Assembly: GCA_041397625.1 (NCBI GenBank) | Contig: JAWKWH010000004.1 | Coordinates: 395,494 to 459,493, forward strand | DNA length: 64,000 nt | Reading direction: 5' to 3' | Source: JAWKWH01 sp041397625 | Lineage (GTDB): Bacteria > Pseudomonadota > Alphaproteobacteria > Rhizobiales > Rhizobiaceae | Shown: positions 33,740 to 42,034 of the stretch, one piece after another | Numbering within the stretch: the stretch's first letter is position 1 | Layout: every line of letters begins with the position of its first letter | Notes under the pieces: generated by a model | Database searches by the model: none | The model's input: only the letters and a program-made list of their open reading frames with translations | Told to the model about the DNA's origin: nothing | Translations under genes and position numbers: made by a program

Positions 33740-35064
33740 GCGCGCGAAGTATCATCGTCGCCGCGCCGCGATCCGGTTCCGGCAAGACCAGCGTCACCAT
33801 CGGGCTGATGCGTGTATTGAAACGGCGCGGTGTCGCGGTTGGCGGCGCCAAGTCGGGTCCCGACTATATCGATCCGGGCTTCCACATGGCCGCGACCGGA
33901 CGTCCGGGTGTCAATCTCGACAGTTGGGCCATGCCGCCGACGCTGCTGGACGCGCTTGCCACCGCTGCGGCCATCGATACGGAATTCGTCATCATCGAAA
34001 GTGCCATGGGGCTGTTTGACGGCGTTATGGCCGGCAAGGGCCGTACCGGCGCCGCGGCTGATCTGGCGCGCCGCTTTCGCTTGCCGGTGCTGCTGGTGCT
34101 CGACGTGTCCGGTCAGTCGCAGACCGCCGCCGCCATTGCCCGCGGCTTTGCCGGCCACGATCCCGGCGTCCGCGTTGCCGGCGTCGTGCTCAACCAGGTG
34201 GCAAGCGAGCGGCACCGGACCTACTGTACCGAGGCGATCGAGGCGATCGGCATTCCGGTGGTCGGCGCGATCTCCCGCAATCCCGACATGGCCTTGCCCG
34301 AGCGTCATCTCGGCCTTGTCCAGGCAAGCGAGCACGAGGCAATCGACAGCTTTATCGAACGGCTGGCCGACATAATGGAAGACGCACTCGATATGGACCG
34401 GATTGTCGCGCTTGCCACCCCGTTTCACGGTCTGCCCGAAAGCACGGAAGCAGGCGAGGCGCGCCTTGCGCCGCCAGGCCAGCGCATCGCGCTTGCCCGC
34501 GACGCGGCCTTTTCCTTCGTCTATCCGCATGTGATGGCCGGCTGGCGTCGTGCCGGCGCCGAACTCGTCTTTTTCTCGCCGCTGGCCGACGAGGTGCCGC
34601 CCGACGACTGCGATTGCTGCTGGCTGCCCGGCGGCTATCCGGAACTGCATGCCGGCAGGCTGGCGGCTGCCACCGGTTTCCGGGACGGCATGAAACGTTT
34701 TGCCGCGACACGTCCGGTACATGGCGAATGCGGCGGGTACATGGTCCTCGGCAAGTCGCTGGAGGACGCGGAAGCGGTCTCCCACCCGATGCTCGGTCTG
34801 CTCGGCCACGCCACCAGCTTCGCCAGACGCAAGATAAATCTCGGCTACCGGCAGGCAACGTTGAAAGAGAATTGCGCCATCGGACGGGCCGGCGAGACGG
34901 TGCGCGGCCACGAATTCCACTACGCCCGTGTGATCGACGCCGGCACAGACGAAGCGCTGGCGGAGATTGCCGACGGTCTGGGCAATCCGCTTGGTGTGGC
35001 CGGCGGCCAGCGCGGCCTGGTCACCGGTTCCTTCTTTCACGCCATAGCGCGAGGCGATGCATGA
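33736..35064 (+). CDS. cobB: Hydrogenobyrinic acid a,c-diamide synthase CobB
   Basis: This 442-residue glutamine-dependent ATP enzyme amidates the a and c side chains. Its N-terminal part is a dethiobiotin-synthase-like ATPase (IIVAAPRSGSGKTSVTIGLM, GPDYIDPGFH). Its C-terminal class I glutamine amidotransferase has the nucleophile cysteine in VHGECGGYMVLG and the late His in GHEFHYARV. It precedes cobaltochelatase action in the aerobic route. It is coupled by ATGA to cobA upstream and cobV downstream. Confidence 0.94.
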   Translation: MSARSIIVAAPRSGSGKTSVTIGLMRVLKRRGVAVGGAKSGPDYIDPGFHMAATGRPGVNLDSWAMPPTLLDALATAAAIDTEFVIIESAMGLFDGVMAGKGRTGAAADLARRFRLPVLLVLDVSGQSQTAAAIARGFAGHDPGVRVAGVVLNQVASERHRTYCTEAIEAIGIPVVGAISRNPDMALPERHLGLVQASEHEAIDSFIERLADIMEDALDMDRIVALATPFHGLPESTEAGEARLAPPGQRIALARDAAFSFVYPHVMAGWRRAGAELVFFSPLADEVPPDDCDCCWLPGGYPELHAGRLAAATGFRDGMKRFAATRPVHGECGGYMVLGKSLEDAEAVSHPMLGLLGHATSFARRKINLGYRQATLKENCAIGRAGETVRGHEFHYARVIDAGTDEALAEIADGLGNPLGVAGGQRGLVTGSFFHAIARGDA

Positions 35065-35828
35065 ACGGGCATTCGCCGCCAGAAAGGTTCATGCGCGACA
35101 TCGGTGTCTGTGTGATGTTCTACACACGCCTGCCGATCGGCCGCTGGCTCGACGGCAGCGATGATTTCGCCGCCGCGCAATGGGCGGCGCCGCTGGCCGG
35201 TCTGCTTGTCGGTCTCTGCGGCGGTCTTGCCTTCTGGCTTCTCAGCGCAGCCGGCCTCGCAAGTGGTCTGGCGGCGGCGCTCGGTCTTGGGATCGTCATC
35301 GTGCTCACCGGCGCCCTGCACGAAGATGGCCTTGCCGACACCGTGGACGGTTTCGGCGGCGGAAAGACACGACGGCAGAAGCTCGACATCATGCGCGACA
35401 GCCGTCTTGGGGTCTATGGAGCTCTGGCGCTGGGATTGTCTTTGCTGATCCGCTGGGCGGCGCTCGTTCAGCTTGCCGAGCCGCTCCCGGTGCTTGTCGC
35501 GCTGGTCGCCGCACATACCGCCTCGCGGGCGCCGATCGCCGGTTTTGTCGCATTGGTGCCACCGGCGCGCAGCGACGGCCTGTCGGCGGGTGTCGGCCAG
35601 ATCGACAATCTGACGGTACTGGCGGCGCTTGGATTTGGCGTACTTGCGCTACTGACCGCCGGTCTCGGTTTCGCTGTTGTCGCGGTAGCCGTCCTTGCGC
35701 TCTGGTTCTTCGCCCTGAAAACCTTGAGCGAGCGCCAGATCGGCGGCCAGACGGGCGATGTCGTCGGCGCGCTGCAGCAAGGCGGCGAGATTCTCGTTCT
35801 GGTTATCGCTGCGGCGATGATCGGTTGA
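35061..35828 (+). CDS. cobV: Adenosylcobinamide-GDP ribazoletransferase CobV (CobS family)
   Basis: This 255-residue inner-membrane protein joins alpha-ribazole to GDP-cobinamide. DIGVCVMFYTRLPIG near the N-terminus, ALHEDGLADTVDGFGGGKTR with the acidic active-site cluster, and KLDIMRDSRLGVYGALAL are diagnostic of CobV/CobS. About six hydrophobic segments follow. Its stop is 29 bases before cobU. Some schemes call it cobS, a name also used for a chelatase subunit. It overlaps cobB by ATGA. Confidence 0.94.
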   Translation: MNGHSPPERFMRDIGVCVMFYTRLPIGRWLDGSDDFAAAQWAAPLAGLLVGLCGGLAFWLLSAAGLASGLAAALGLGIVIVLTGALHEDGLADTVDGFGGGKTRRQKLDIMRDSRLGVYGALALGLSLLIRWAALVQLAEPLPVLVALVAAHTASRAPIAGFVALVPPARSDGLSAGVGQIDNLTVLAALGFGVLALLTAGLGFAVVAVAVLALWFFALKTLSERQIGGQTGDVVGALQQGGEILVLVIAAAMIG

Positions 35829-35857
35829 CAGCAACCAAGATCGGAAAAGACTTTCAG

Positions 35858-36871
35858 ATGTTCACCTCTCTCGAAACGCTGCGGCAAGCCTGCGCCGACC
35901 TGCCCGCCGGCAATGAAGAAGCCGCCAAAGCAGCGACCGCTCGCCAGAACCTGCTGACCAAGCCACAAGGCAGCCTCGGCCGGCTGGAGGAGCTGGCAAT
36001 CTGGCTTGCGCGCTGGCAGGCCCGCGAAAGGCCGGCTCTCGACAAGGTCGACGTGCTGGTCTTCGCCGGCTCCCATGGCGTCACGGCACGCGGTGTCTCG
36101 GCCTTTCCAGCCGAGGTGACGGCGCAGATGGTGGCGAATTTCGATACCGGCGGTGCGGCGATCAACCAGCTCGCACGCCAGGCCGGCGCCGGCCTCAAGG
36201 TCGTGGCGCTCGACGTGGATCGTCCGACACGCGACTTCACCGTGGACGCCGCCATGGCGGAAGCCGAGTTCCTCGATGCGGTTCGCCGTGGCCACGCCAC
36301 TATCGACGCGGAGGCGGATCTGGTCTGTCTCGGCGAGATGGGCATCGGCAACACCACATCGGCGGCGGCCATCTGCGCGCTGCTGTTCGGCGGCGATGGC
36401 AGCAATTGGGTCGGGCGCGGTACCGGCGTCGACGATGAAGGTCTCGCCCGCAAGGCCGGAGCGGTGGACGCGGCGCTTGATACCCATGCCTCCCTGTCCG
36501 GCAATCCGCTCGCCGTTCTGGCGGCGGTCGGCGGGCGTGAACTGGCGGCGATTTTCGGGGCGGTGCTGGCAGCGCGCCAACGCCGAATTCCGGTTCTGCT
36601 GGACGGATATGTCTGCACCGCCGCCGCAGCGCCGCTGGCTCGGCTCTGCCGCGACGGCCTAGGTCATGCGCGCTGCGGCCACCGCTCGGCCGAACGCCCG
36701 CACGACGCGTTGCTGGAGCGTCTTGCCATGCAGCCGGTGCTTGATCTGGGAATGCGGCTCGGCGAAGCCTCCGGCGCCTGCCTTGCCGTCAACATCCTGC
36801 GCGCCGCGCTTGCCTGCCACAACGGCATGGCGAGTTTCGCCGAGGCGGGCGTTTCAGGCAGAGGCGAATAG
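35858..36871 (+). CDS. cobU: Nicotinate-nucleotide:dimethylbenzimidazole phosphoribosyltransferase CobU (CobT)
   Basis: This 337-residue cytoplasmic enzyme makes alpha-ribazole phosphate from dimethylbenzimidazole and nicotinate mononucleotide. NLLTKPQGSLGRLEELA is the N-terminal signature, FAGSHGVTARGVSAFP follows, LGEMGIGNTTSAAAICALL binds the ribose phosphate, and DGYVCTAAAAPL and LLDLGMRLGE-type LDLGMRLGEASGACLA close the protein. The catalytic Glu of the family should lie in the DLGMRLGEASGA segment. The ATG at 35858 is preceded by GGAAAAG. It is the last gene of the plus-strand cob run. Confidence 0.94.
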   Translation: MFTSLETLRQACADLPAGNEEAAKAATARQNLLTKPQGSLGRLEELAIWLARWQARERPALDKVDVLVFAGSHGVTARGVSAFPAEVTAQMVANFDTGGAAINQLARQAGAGLKVVALDVDRPTRDFTVDAAMAEAEFLDAVRRGHATIDAEADLVCLGEMGIGNTTSAAAICALLFGGDGSNWVGRGTGVDDEGLARKAGAVDAALDTHASLSGNPLAVLAAVGGRELAAIFGAVLAARQRRIPVLLDGYVCTAAAAPLARLCRDGLGHARCGHRSAERPHDALLERLAMQPVLDLGMRLGEASGACLAVNILRAALACHNGMASFAEAGVSGRGE

Positions 36872-36881
36872 CCCGACCAAG

Positions 36882-36909
36882 AAAAAAGGGCGCGATCTCC
36901 ATCGCGCCC
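36882..36909 (-). terminator. Rho-independent terminator after the iron-binding protein gene
   Basis: On the minus strand a 9-bp stem, GGGCGCGAT / ATCGCGCCC with a 4-base loop (36909-36888), is followed by six T (36887-36882). It lies 26 bases beyond the stop of the minus-strand ABC binding protein gene. It also faces the end of cobU but lacks a T-run in that direction. Confidence 0.85.
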
Positions 36910-36934
36910 CGACGTCACCTGCCAGTTGCTCGCC

Positions 36935-37975
36935 TTACGAACCCGGCCCGTCGTCAAAGCCGACCTTGTCGACCAGCACGGACGCGGCCTTGCGGTGCTT
37001 GGCGATCTCGTCGAGCGGCAGCGAATCGGGTTTGATCGGTCCGAACGAGGCGACGATGTCGGAAACCTTTGCTCCCGGCTTCACCGGATACTCGAATACC
37101 TGTTCGGCATAAATTTCCTGCGCCTTGGCGCTCGCCAGGAATTCCATCAGCCGCAGCGCCGCATCCTTGTTGGGCGCATATTTCGCCAACGCCATGCCGG
37201 AAATGTTGACATGCGTGCCGCGATCGCCGGCATTGGGAAACAGAATTTTGATGGCGTTGGCCCAGTCTTTCTGCTCCGGTTCCTTATCGTTGGTCATCAT
37301 CAGACCGACATAGTAGGTGTTGCCGAGGCCGATATCGCATTCACCGGCAAAAATGCTCTGAGCCTGGGCGCGGTCGTTGCCGCTCGGCTTGTGGGCCAGG
37401 TTGGCTTTCAGTCCTTCGAGCCACTTCTCGGTCTCGGCTTTGCCATGATGGGCGATCATCGAGGCAAACAGCGCCAGATTGTAGACATGCTGGCCGCTGC
37501 GCGTGCAAATGCGGCCTTTCCATTTCGGATCGGCCAGTTCCTCATAGGTGATCGTATCCTGGTCGACACGTTCCTTGGAGGCATAGACCACCCGCCCGCG
37601 GGTCGTCAGGCCGAACCACTGGCCGTCTGGATCGCGGAACGCTTCCGGAATACTACCGTTGATGGCTTCGTTCTCCACCGTCTGCGTCACCCCTTCGTCC
37701 TTCGCCTGGCTGAGGCGGCCGATATCCACTGTCAGGATGATGTCGACGGGCGAGTTCTCGCCTTCCGCCTTGACCCGCTCGACCAGCCCCTTGTCGAGAA
37801 ACAGCACATTGGTGGCAATTCCCGTTTCGGCGGTGAACGCATCGAGCAGCGGCGCAATTAGCTGCGGCTGGCGATAGGAATAGATATTGACCTCGTCAGC
37901 CACGGCATGACCGCCGAGACCGAACGTGGCGAGCGCTATGGTGACCAGGGCCGGCAGTGCGGAACGAAACCTCAT
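36935..37975 (-). CDS. Ferric iron ABC transporter periplasmic binding protein (FbpA/AfuA type)
   Basis: This periplasmic protein of about 346 residues has a Sec signal (RFRSALPALVTIALATFGLG, cleavage near AVADEV). The mature protein has EVNIYSYRQPQLIAPLL, the family opening, FLDKGLVERVKAEG, PVDIILTVDIGRL and ECDIGLGNTYYVGLM with the neighbouring tyrosines that bind ferric iron in FbpA. The ATG at 37975 is used because GGGAG lies upstream; seven more codons precede it in frame. No permease or ATPase gene follows, only a terminator. It is divergent from rirA, which should repress it when iron is sufficient. Confidence 0.88.
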   Translation of the reverse strand: MRFRSALPALVTIALATFGLGGHAVADEVNIYSYRQPQLIAPLLDAFTAETGIATNVLFLDKGLVERVKAEGENSPVDIILTVDIGRLSQAKDEGVTQTVENEAINGSIPEAFRDPDGQWFGLTTRGRVVYASKERVDQDTITYEELADPKWKGRICTRSGQHVYNLALFASMIAHHGKAETEKWLEGLKANLAHKPSGNDRAQAQSIFAGECDIGLGNTYYVGLMMTNDKEPEQKDWANAIKILFPNAGDRGTHVNISGMALAKYAPNKDAALRLMEFLASAKAQEIYAEQVFEYPVKPGAKVSDIVASFGPIKPDSLPLDEIAKHRKAASVLVDKVGFDDGPGS

Positions 37976-38011
37976 CGGATACTCCCGTTTTAACATGAGT
38001 AAGTTTATCGT

Positions 38012-38039
38012 GTTTTATTTGGCTGCTTCCCGGAGTCAA
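38012..38039 (-). promoter_or_regulatory. Possible promoter of the iron-binding protein gene
   Basis: On the minus strand TTGACT (38039-38034) and TAAAAC (38017-38012) are 16 bases apart, about 40 bases before the ATG at 37975. They match five and four of six consensus bases. A perfect TGA-N9-TCA RirA operator was not found here. Confidence 0.4.
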
Positions 38040-38068
38040 TAATAAAGTGGACAGGTTGGCTCATCTTT

Positions 38069-38085
38069 TCTAGAACGATTCTAAA
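38069..38085. promoter_or_regulatory. Irr-box-like (ICE) palindrome between fbpA-like gene and rirA
   Basis: TCTAGAACGATTCTAAA matches the TTTAGAA-NNN-TTCTAAA iron-control element at all but one fixed base. It lies 35 bases before the rirA start and about 95 from the divergent iron-uptake gene. Control by Irr is inferred from the motif; the irr gene is not in the window. Confidence 0.6.
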
Positions 38086-38119
38086 CAATCCGCCCGTCAC
38101 GGGCTGAACGGAGTTTCCG

Positions 38120-38584
38120 ATGAGGCTTACCCGCCAGACCAACTATGCCGTCCGCATGCTCATGTATTGTGCCGCCAATACCGACGGGCTGAGCCGCGTG
38201 CCCGATATCGCGCGATCCTATTCGGTGTCCGAATTGTTCCTGTTCAAGATCCTGCAGCCGCTTGTGGCCGGTGGGTTTGTTCAGACGGTGCGCGGCCGCA
38301 ATGGTGGCATCCGGCTGGCAAAACCGGCCGGGGAGATCACCCTTCTCGATATCGTCCGCACGACGGAAGACAATTTCGCCATGGCCGAATGCTTCGAGAA
38401 CGACGAGGCCGAATGCCCGCTGGTCAACAGTTGCGCGCTCAATTCGGCTTTGCGCGAAGCGTTGAACGCCTTCTTTGCGGTTCTGGCCAAATATTCGATC
38501 GATGACCTGGTGCGCGCAAGAAGCGATATAAGCGCCCTCCTGGGTCTCGACACTCCGGTCCGCTCGGCCGCCGTCTCCGGCTGA
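38120..38584 (+). CDS. rirA: Iron-responsive Rrf2-family regulator RirA
   Basis: This 154-residue cytoplasmic Fe-S regulator has an N-terminal winged helix, RLTRQTNYAVRMLMYCAAN and SVSELFLFKILQPL, almost word for word the rhizobial RirA sequence. Its three cluster cysteines, Cys91, Cys99 and Cys105 (MAECFENDEAECPLVNSC), have the canonical spacing. RirA represses iron uptake genes when its cluster is intact under iron-replete conditions. It is divergent from an iron-binding protein gene and ends nine bases before holA. Confidence 0.93.
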   Translation: MRLTRQTNYAVRMLMYCAANTDGLSRVPDIARSYSVSELFLFKILQPLVAGGFVQTVRGRNGGIRLAKPAGEITLLDIVRTTEDNFAMAECFENDEAECPLVNSCALNSALREALNAFFAVLAKYSIDDLVRARSDISALLGLDTPVRSAAVSG

Positions 38585-38593
38585 CCGGAACCC

Positions 38594-39634
38594 ATGGCGC
38601 AGAAAAAGACCAACGAGGTCGAATCATGGCTGGCGCGACCGCAAGCGGAGATGCGCATCGTGCTGCTTTACGGGCCCGATCGCGGCCTGGTTTCGGAACG
38701 GGCAGCCGGGTTTGCCGCCAGGACCGGGCTGGCGCTCGACGATCCGTTCAGTGTCCTCAAGCTTGACGCGGCCGAGCTGGCCGGAGATTCTGGCCGGTTG
38801 ATCGATGAAGCGCGCAGTATCCCAATGTTCGGCGGCGAGCGGCTGATATGGCTGCGCAACGCCGGCAACGACAAGGCGCTGGTTGACGCGCTCGATGTGC
38901 TTTGCGTCGAACCGCCCCGTGATGCGTTGCTGCTGGTTGAGGCCGGCGACCTGAAGAAGGGTTCGGCGCTCAGGCGCACGGTCGAGCAGGGGGGATCGGC
39001 CATTGCCTTGCCCTGTTATGCGGATACGGCAAGGGCAATCGATGCATTGATCGACGAGGAAATGGACCGCGTCGGGCTGTCCATCAGCCTCGAGGCCAGG
39101 CAGTTGCTGAAAAACCTCCTCGGCGGCGACCGGCTGGCGAGCCGCAGCGAGATCGAAAAACTCGCCCTTTACTGTCGCGGCGCGGGCCGGGTGGATGCCA
39201 AGGATGTCCTCGCCTCGATCGGCGATGTCTCGGCTCTCTCGCAGGACGCCGTCGTCGATGCGATCCTTGCCGGTGATACCGGGAGCTATGATCGCGCCTA
39301 CTCCAGGCTCATCTCCTCGGGAGCCAATCCGTTCGTCGCGTTGGCGGCGATGATGCGCCAGCTGCAGGCGCTGCAGCCGATGCGCGACCGTCTCGAACAG
39401 GGCGCCGGAAGTGCGGCGTCCATTGTCGCGTCGGCACGACCGCCGGTGTTTTTTGCCCGGCGCGGTATTGTGGAGAACGCCTTGTCGCGCTGGAGCGGCG
39501 AGTTGATCGTCCGCGCGCTCGACCGGTTGCAGACGGCTGTCCTGCACACCCGCCAGAACGCCGACCTGTCGGCCTCCATTGCGCGCCAGACTTTGCTGTC
39601 GCTATGTCTGGAATCGGCACGGCGCCGCAAATAG
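38594..39634 (+). CDS. holA: DNA polymerase III subunit delta HolA
   Basis: This 346-residue clamp-loader subunit opens the beta sliding clamp. RIVLLYGPDRGLVSERA is the N-terminal AAA-like strand and loop without a functional Walker A. DPFSVLKLDAAELAGDSG, SIPMFGGERLIWLRNAG and RQLLKNLLGGDRLASRSEIEKL are conserved delta motifs. The C-terminal collar contains NPFVALAAMMRQLQAL. It converges on parB with a 32-base gap, which lacks a clear terminator. Confidence 0.92.
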   Translation: MAQKKTNEVESWLARPQAEMRIVLLYGPDRGLVSERAAGFAARTGLALDDPFSVLKLDAAELAGDSGRLIDEARSIPMFGGERLIWLRNAGNDKALVDALDVLCVEPPRDALLLVEAGDLKKGSALRRTVEQGGSAIALPCYADTARAIDALIDEEMDRVGLSISLEARQLLKNLLGGDRLASRSEIEKLALYCRGAGRVDAKDVLASIGDVSALSQDAVVDAILAGDTGSYDRAYSRLISSGANPFVALAAMMRQLQALQPMRDRLEQGAGSAASIVASARPPVFFARRGIVENALSRWSGELIVRALDRLQTAVLHTRQNADLSASIARQTLLSLCLESARRRK

Positions 39635-39666
39635 AATCCGGCTAAAATAAAATTTCCTGTCGAAAC

Positions 39667-40536
39667 TTAGCCGCGTATTCGTCGGCACAGATCGTCGAGC
39701 TGATCGAGCGTGCGATATTTGATCTTCAGTTCGCCGCCGCGACTGCCCTGTTTGACGGCAATCGTCAGACCGGTGGCATCCGACAGCATCTTCTCCAGCG
39801 CCCGCGTATCGGCGTCCTTCTGCACCGGCGGTTTGGCGGTAGTCCGGCCGGCGCCATCATCATGGTTCTGGGCCAGCGCCTCGGCTTGCCGCACCGACAG
39901 ACCGTCGGCGATGATCCGCCGCGCCAGCGCGACCGGATCTTTCGCCGTGATCAGCGCTCGTGCGTGCCCGGCCGATAGCGAGCCGTCGGTCAGCATATCG
40001 CGAACCACGTCCGGCAAGTTCAGCAACCGCAGCGTATTGGCAACATGGCTGCGGCTCTTGCCGATCACATTTCCAAGCTCGGCCTGAGTGTAGTTGTGCT
40101 CGTCTATGAGCTGCTGGTAGCCCCGCGCTTCTTCGACCGGGTTAAGATCGGCACGCTGGACGTTTTCGACGATGGCCAGCTCCAGCGCCGTGCGATCGTC
40201 GACCTCGCGAATAATCACCGGGATATTGGTAAGCCCTGCGCGCTGTGCCGCGCGCCAGCGCCGCTCTCCGGCGATGATCTCGTAGGCACCGGCGCCGGCA
40301 CCCGGCCGCACGACGACCGGCTGCACGATCCCGTGTTCCCGGATCGACTGCGCCAGGTCGGCAAGTTCGGTCTCGGCAAAGCGCCGACGCGGATTGGCTG
40401 GATTGGCCGAAATCATGTCGATCGGCACACGGTCGTCATCCGTTGCCACCACCGCCGGAGCGTCGGGCTTGTCCATTTCGCCGATCAGCGCCGCCAATCC
40501 GCGTCCAAGACGTTTCTTTGCCGGGTCTTCACTCAT
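39667..40536 (-). CDS. parB: Chromosome partitioning protein ParB
   Basis: This 289-residue CTPase and parS-binding protein starts KKRLGRGLAALIGEMD, the typical ParA-contact segment. PRRRFAETELADLAQSIREH, IVQPVVVRPG and ERRWRAAQRAGL form the CTP-binding ParB/Srx domain. NYTQAELGNVIGKSRSHVAN is the helix-turn-helix. The C-terminal dimerisation domain ends IKYRTLDQLDDLCRRI. It is downstream of parA in the origin cluster, and four parS sites lie 1.4-3.6 kb away. Confidence 0.95.
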   Translation of the reverse strand: MSEDPAKKRLGRGLAALIGEMDKPDAPAVVATDDDRVPIDMISANPANPRRRFAETELADLAQSIREHGIVQPVVVRPGAGAGAYEIIAGERRWRAAQRAGLTNIPVIIREVDDRTALELAIVENVQRADLNPVEEARGYQQLIDEHNYTQAELGNVIGKSRSHVANTLRLLNLPDVVRDMLTDGSLSAGHARALITAKDPVALARRIIADGLSVRQAEALAQNHDDGAGRTTAKPPVQKDADTRALEKMLSDATGLTIAVKQGSRGGELKIKYRTLDQLDDLCRRIRG

Positions 40537-40570
40537 GTTTTCAGCCCTGGTTCCGGTTCCGAATCGAATT

Positions 40571-41368
40571 TCAAGCCGCCGTCAAACGCTTTTCGCGGCT
40601 GATTACTTCCGACGCGAGGCGCAAATAGGCCTGGCTGCCGGCGCATTGCAAATCATACAGGATTGCCGGCTTGCCATGCGATGGTGCTTCCGACACCCGT
40701 ACATTGCGCGGAATCACCGTGTTGTAGACCGTATCGCCCATATGCGCGCGCACGTCGTCAACCACCTGGTTGGCCAGATTGTTGCGGCCGTCATACATGG
40801 TCATCACGATGCCCTGGATCTCGAGATCGCGGTTGAGCGACCCGCGAACCTGCTCGACCGTTTTCAGCAACTGGCTCAGGCCTTCGAGCGCGAAGAACTC
40901 GCACTGCAGCGGCACAAGCACAGAATCGGCCGCCGCCATCGCATTCAGCGTCAACAGGTTGAGCGACGGCGGACAGTCGATCAGCACATAGTCGAAACCG
41001 CAACCATCAACACCGGTTTCGCGCAATGCCTTGCGCAACCGCAGCGCCCGATCGGCATGGGCGGCGATTTCCATCTCGACGCCAAGCAGATCCATTGTCG
41101 AGGGAACGATCGACAGGCCGGGAACCGCCGTCGGCATTGCTGCGGCATCCACCTTCGCCTGGCCCATCAAAACGTCATAGGAGGACACCAGCCGATCTTC
41201 CGGATCAATCCCAAGCCCCGTGCTGGCATTGCCCTGCGGGTCGATATCGACGATCAACACCCGCTTGCCGATCGCGGCCAGCGCCGTCGCCAGATTGATC
41301 GTCGTCGTCGTCTTACCGACGCCGCCTTTCTGATTGGCGACCGAAATGATGCGTGGATCACCCGTCAT
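40571..41368 (-). CDS. parA: Chromosome partitioning ATPase ParA
   Basis: This 265-residue deviant Walker A ATPase moves ParB-bound origins. ISVANQKGGVGKTTTTINLA is the signature P-loop (two lysines), VLIVDIDPQGNAS the A' motif, and FDYVLIDCPPSLNLLTLNAM Walker B. It lacks an N-terminal DNA-binding domain, as expected for a chromosomal type Ib-like ParA. It lies between rsmG and parB with a 34-base gap to parB. Confidence 0.96.
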   Translation of the reverse strand: MTGDPRIISVANQKGGVGKTTTTINLATALAAIGKRVLIVDIDPQGNASTGLGIDPEDRLVSSYDVLMGQAKVDAAAMPTAVPGLSIVPSTMDLLGVEMEIAAHADRALRLRKALRETGVDGCGFDYVLIDCPPSLNLLTLNAMAAADSVLVPLQCEFFALEGLSQLLKTVEQVRGSLNRDLEIQGIVMTMYDGRNNLANQVVDDVRAHMGDTVYNTVIPRNVRVSEAPSHGKPAILYDLQCAGSQAYLRLASEVISREKRLTAA

Positions 41369-41392
41369 GTCGTTCTCTCGGCAAAATCCGCT

Positions 41393-42034
41393 TCAGCCCG
41401 TCGGAACAGCCCGCAAGGCGGCTATCTGCAGGATGACCGCCTCCGGATCGGTCAGGCTTTGATGTTCTATCAGATCAAATCGCCATGCGTCACGACTATC
41501 TTCGATCTCGCGGCGATAATCCCGGCCTTTCTGGAACAATGCCGTAGCTGGGCCTTCAAGCCATGGCCGCGCCAGAAAAAGCAATGTTTTCAGATCGGCA
41601 ACGGCCCGTGCAGTTATCGTCTCGACATCATCGATTCGCCCATGCAGCGCTTCGATGCGACAGGCATGGACTTGTGCCGGCGCACCCGTTTCCGCCACGA
41701 TTCTTGACAAAAACGCGGCTTTCTTGCGGTTACTTTCCACCAGATGCACAGTCACGCCGTCAGTTTCAGCCAGCATGATCGCCAACACGGCGCCCGGAAA
41801 GCCGCCGCCCGAGCCGAAATCCAGCCAACGCCGTGACCGCGGTCGCAGGGCCGGTATTTGCGCGCTGTCGACGATGTGGCGCGGCCAGATCTGGTCCGTG
41901 TCGGCGCTGGACGTCAGGTTGATTCGGCTGTTCCACTCGCGGAAGCGTTGTTCGAATAGATCCAGTCGCATAAAAGTTTCACGTGAAACATCGCCGGCGA
42001 CCCGGCGCAGCAAGTCGAATTTCCTGTCACTCAA
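41393..42034 (-). CDS. rsmG: 16S rRNA (guanine-N7) methyltransferase RsmG (GidB)
   Basis: This 213-residue SAM-dependent enzyme methylates G527 of 16S rRNA. VSRETFMRLDLFEQRFREWN is the N-terminal signature, WPRHIVDSAQIPAL follows, RWLDFGSGGGFPGAVLA binds SAM, and ITARAVADLKTLLFLARPWL closes the fold. The bases encoding V-S-R-E-T are at the same time a parS site (41975-41990). The start overlaps the end of mnmG by four bases. Confidence 0.95.
   Translation of the reverse strand: MSDRKFDLLRRVAGDVSRETFMRLDLFEQRFREWNSRINLTSSADTDQIWPRHIVDSAQIPALRPRSRRWLDFGSGGGFPGAVLAIMLAETDGVTVHLVESNRKKAAFLSRIVAETGAPAQVHACRIEALHGRIDDVETITARAVADLKTLLFLARPWLEGPATALFQKGRDYRREIEDSRDAWRFDLIEHQSLTDPEAVILQIAALRAVPTG
41975..41990. 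promoter_or_regulatory. parS site 1 (inside rsmG)
   Basis: AGTTTCACGTGAAACA differs from the consensus TGTTTCACGTGAAACA at the first base only. It is within the rsmG coding sequence, codons 15-20. It should load ParB for origin segregation. Confidence 0.9.

Noticed and set aside
37997..38060. RirA operator (TGA-N9-TCA) before the iron-binding protein gene
   Set aside because: The nearest match has TCG in place of the final TCA, so no consensus operator could be claimed.
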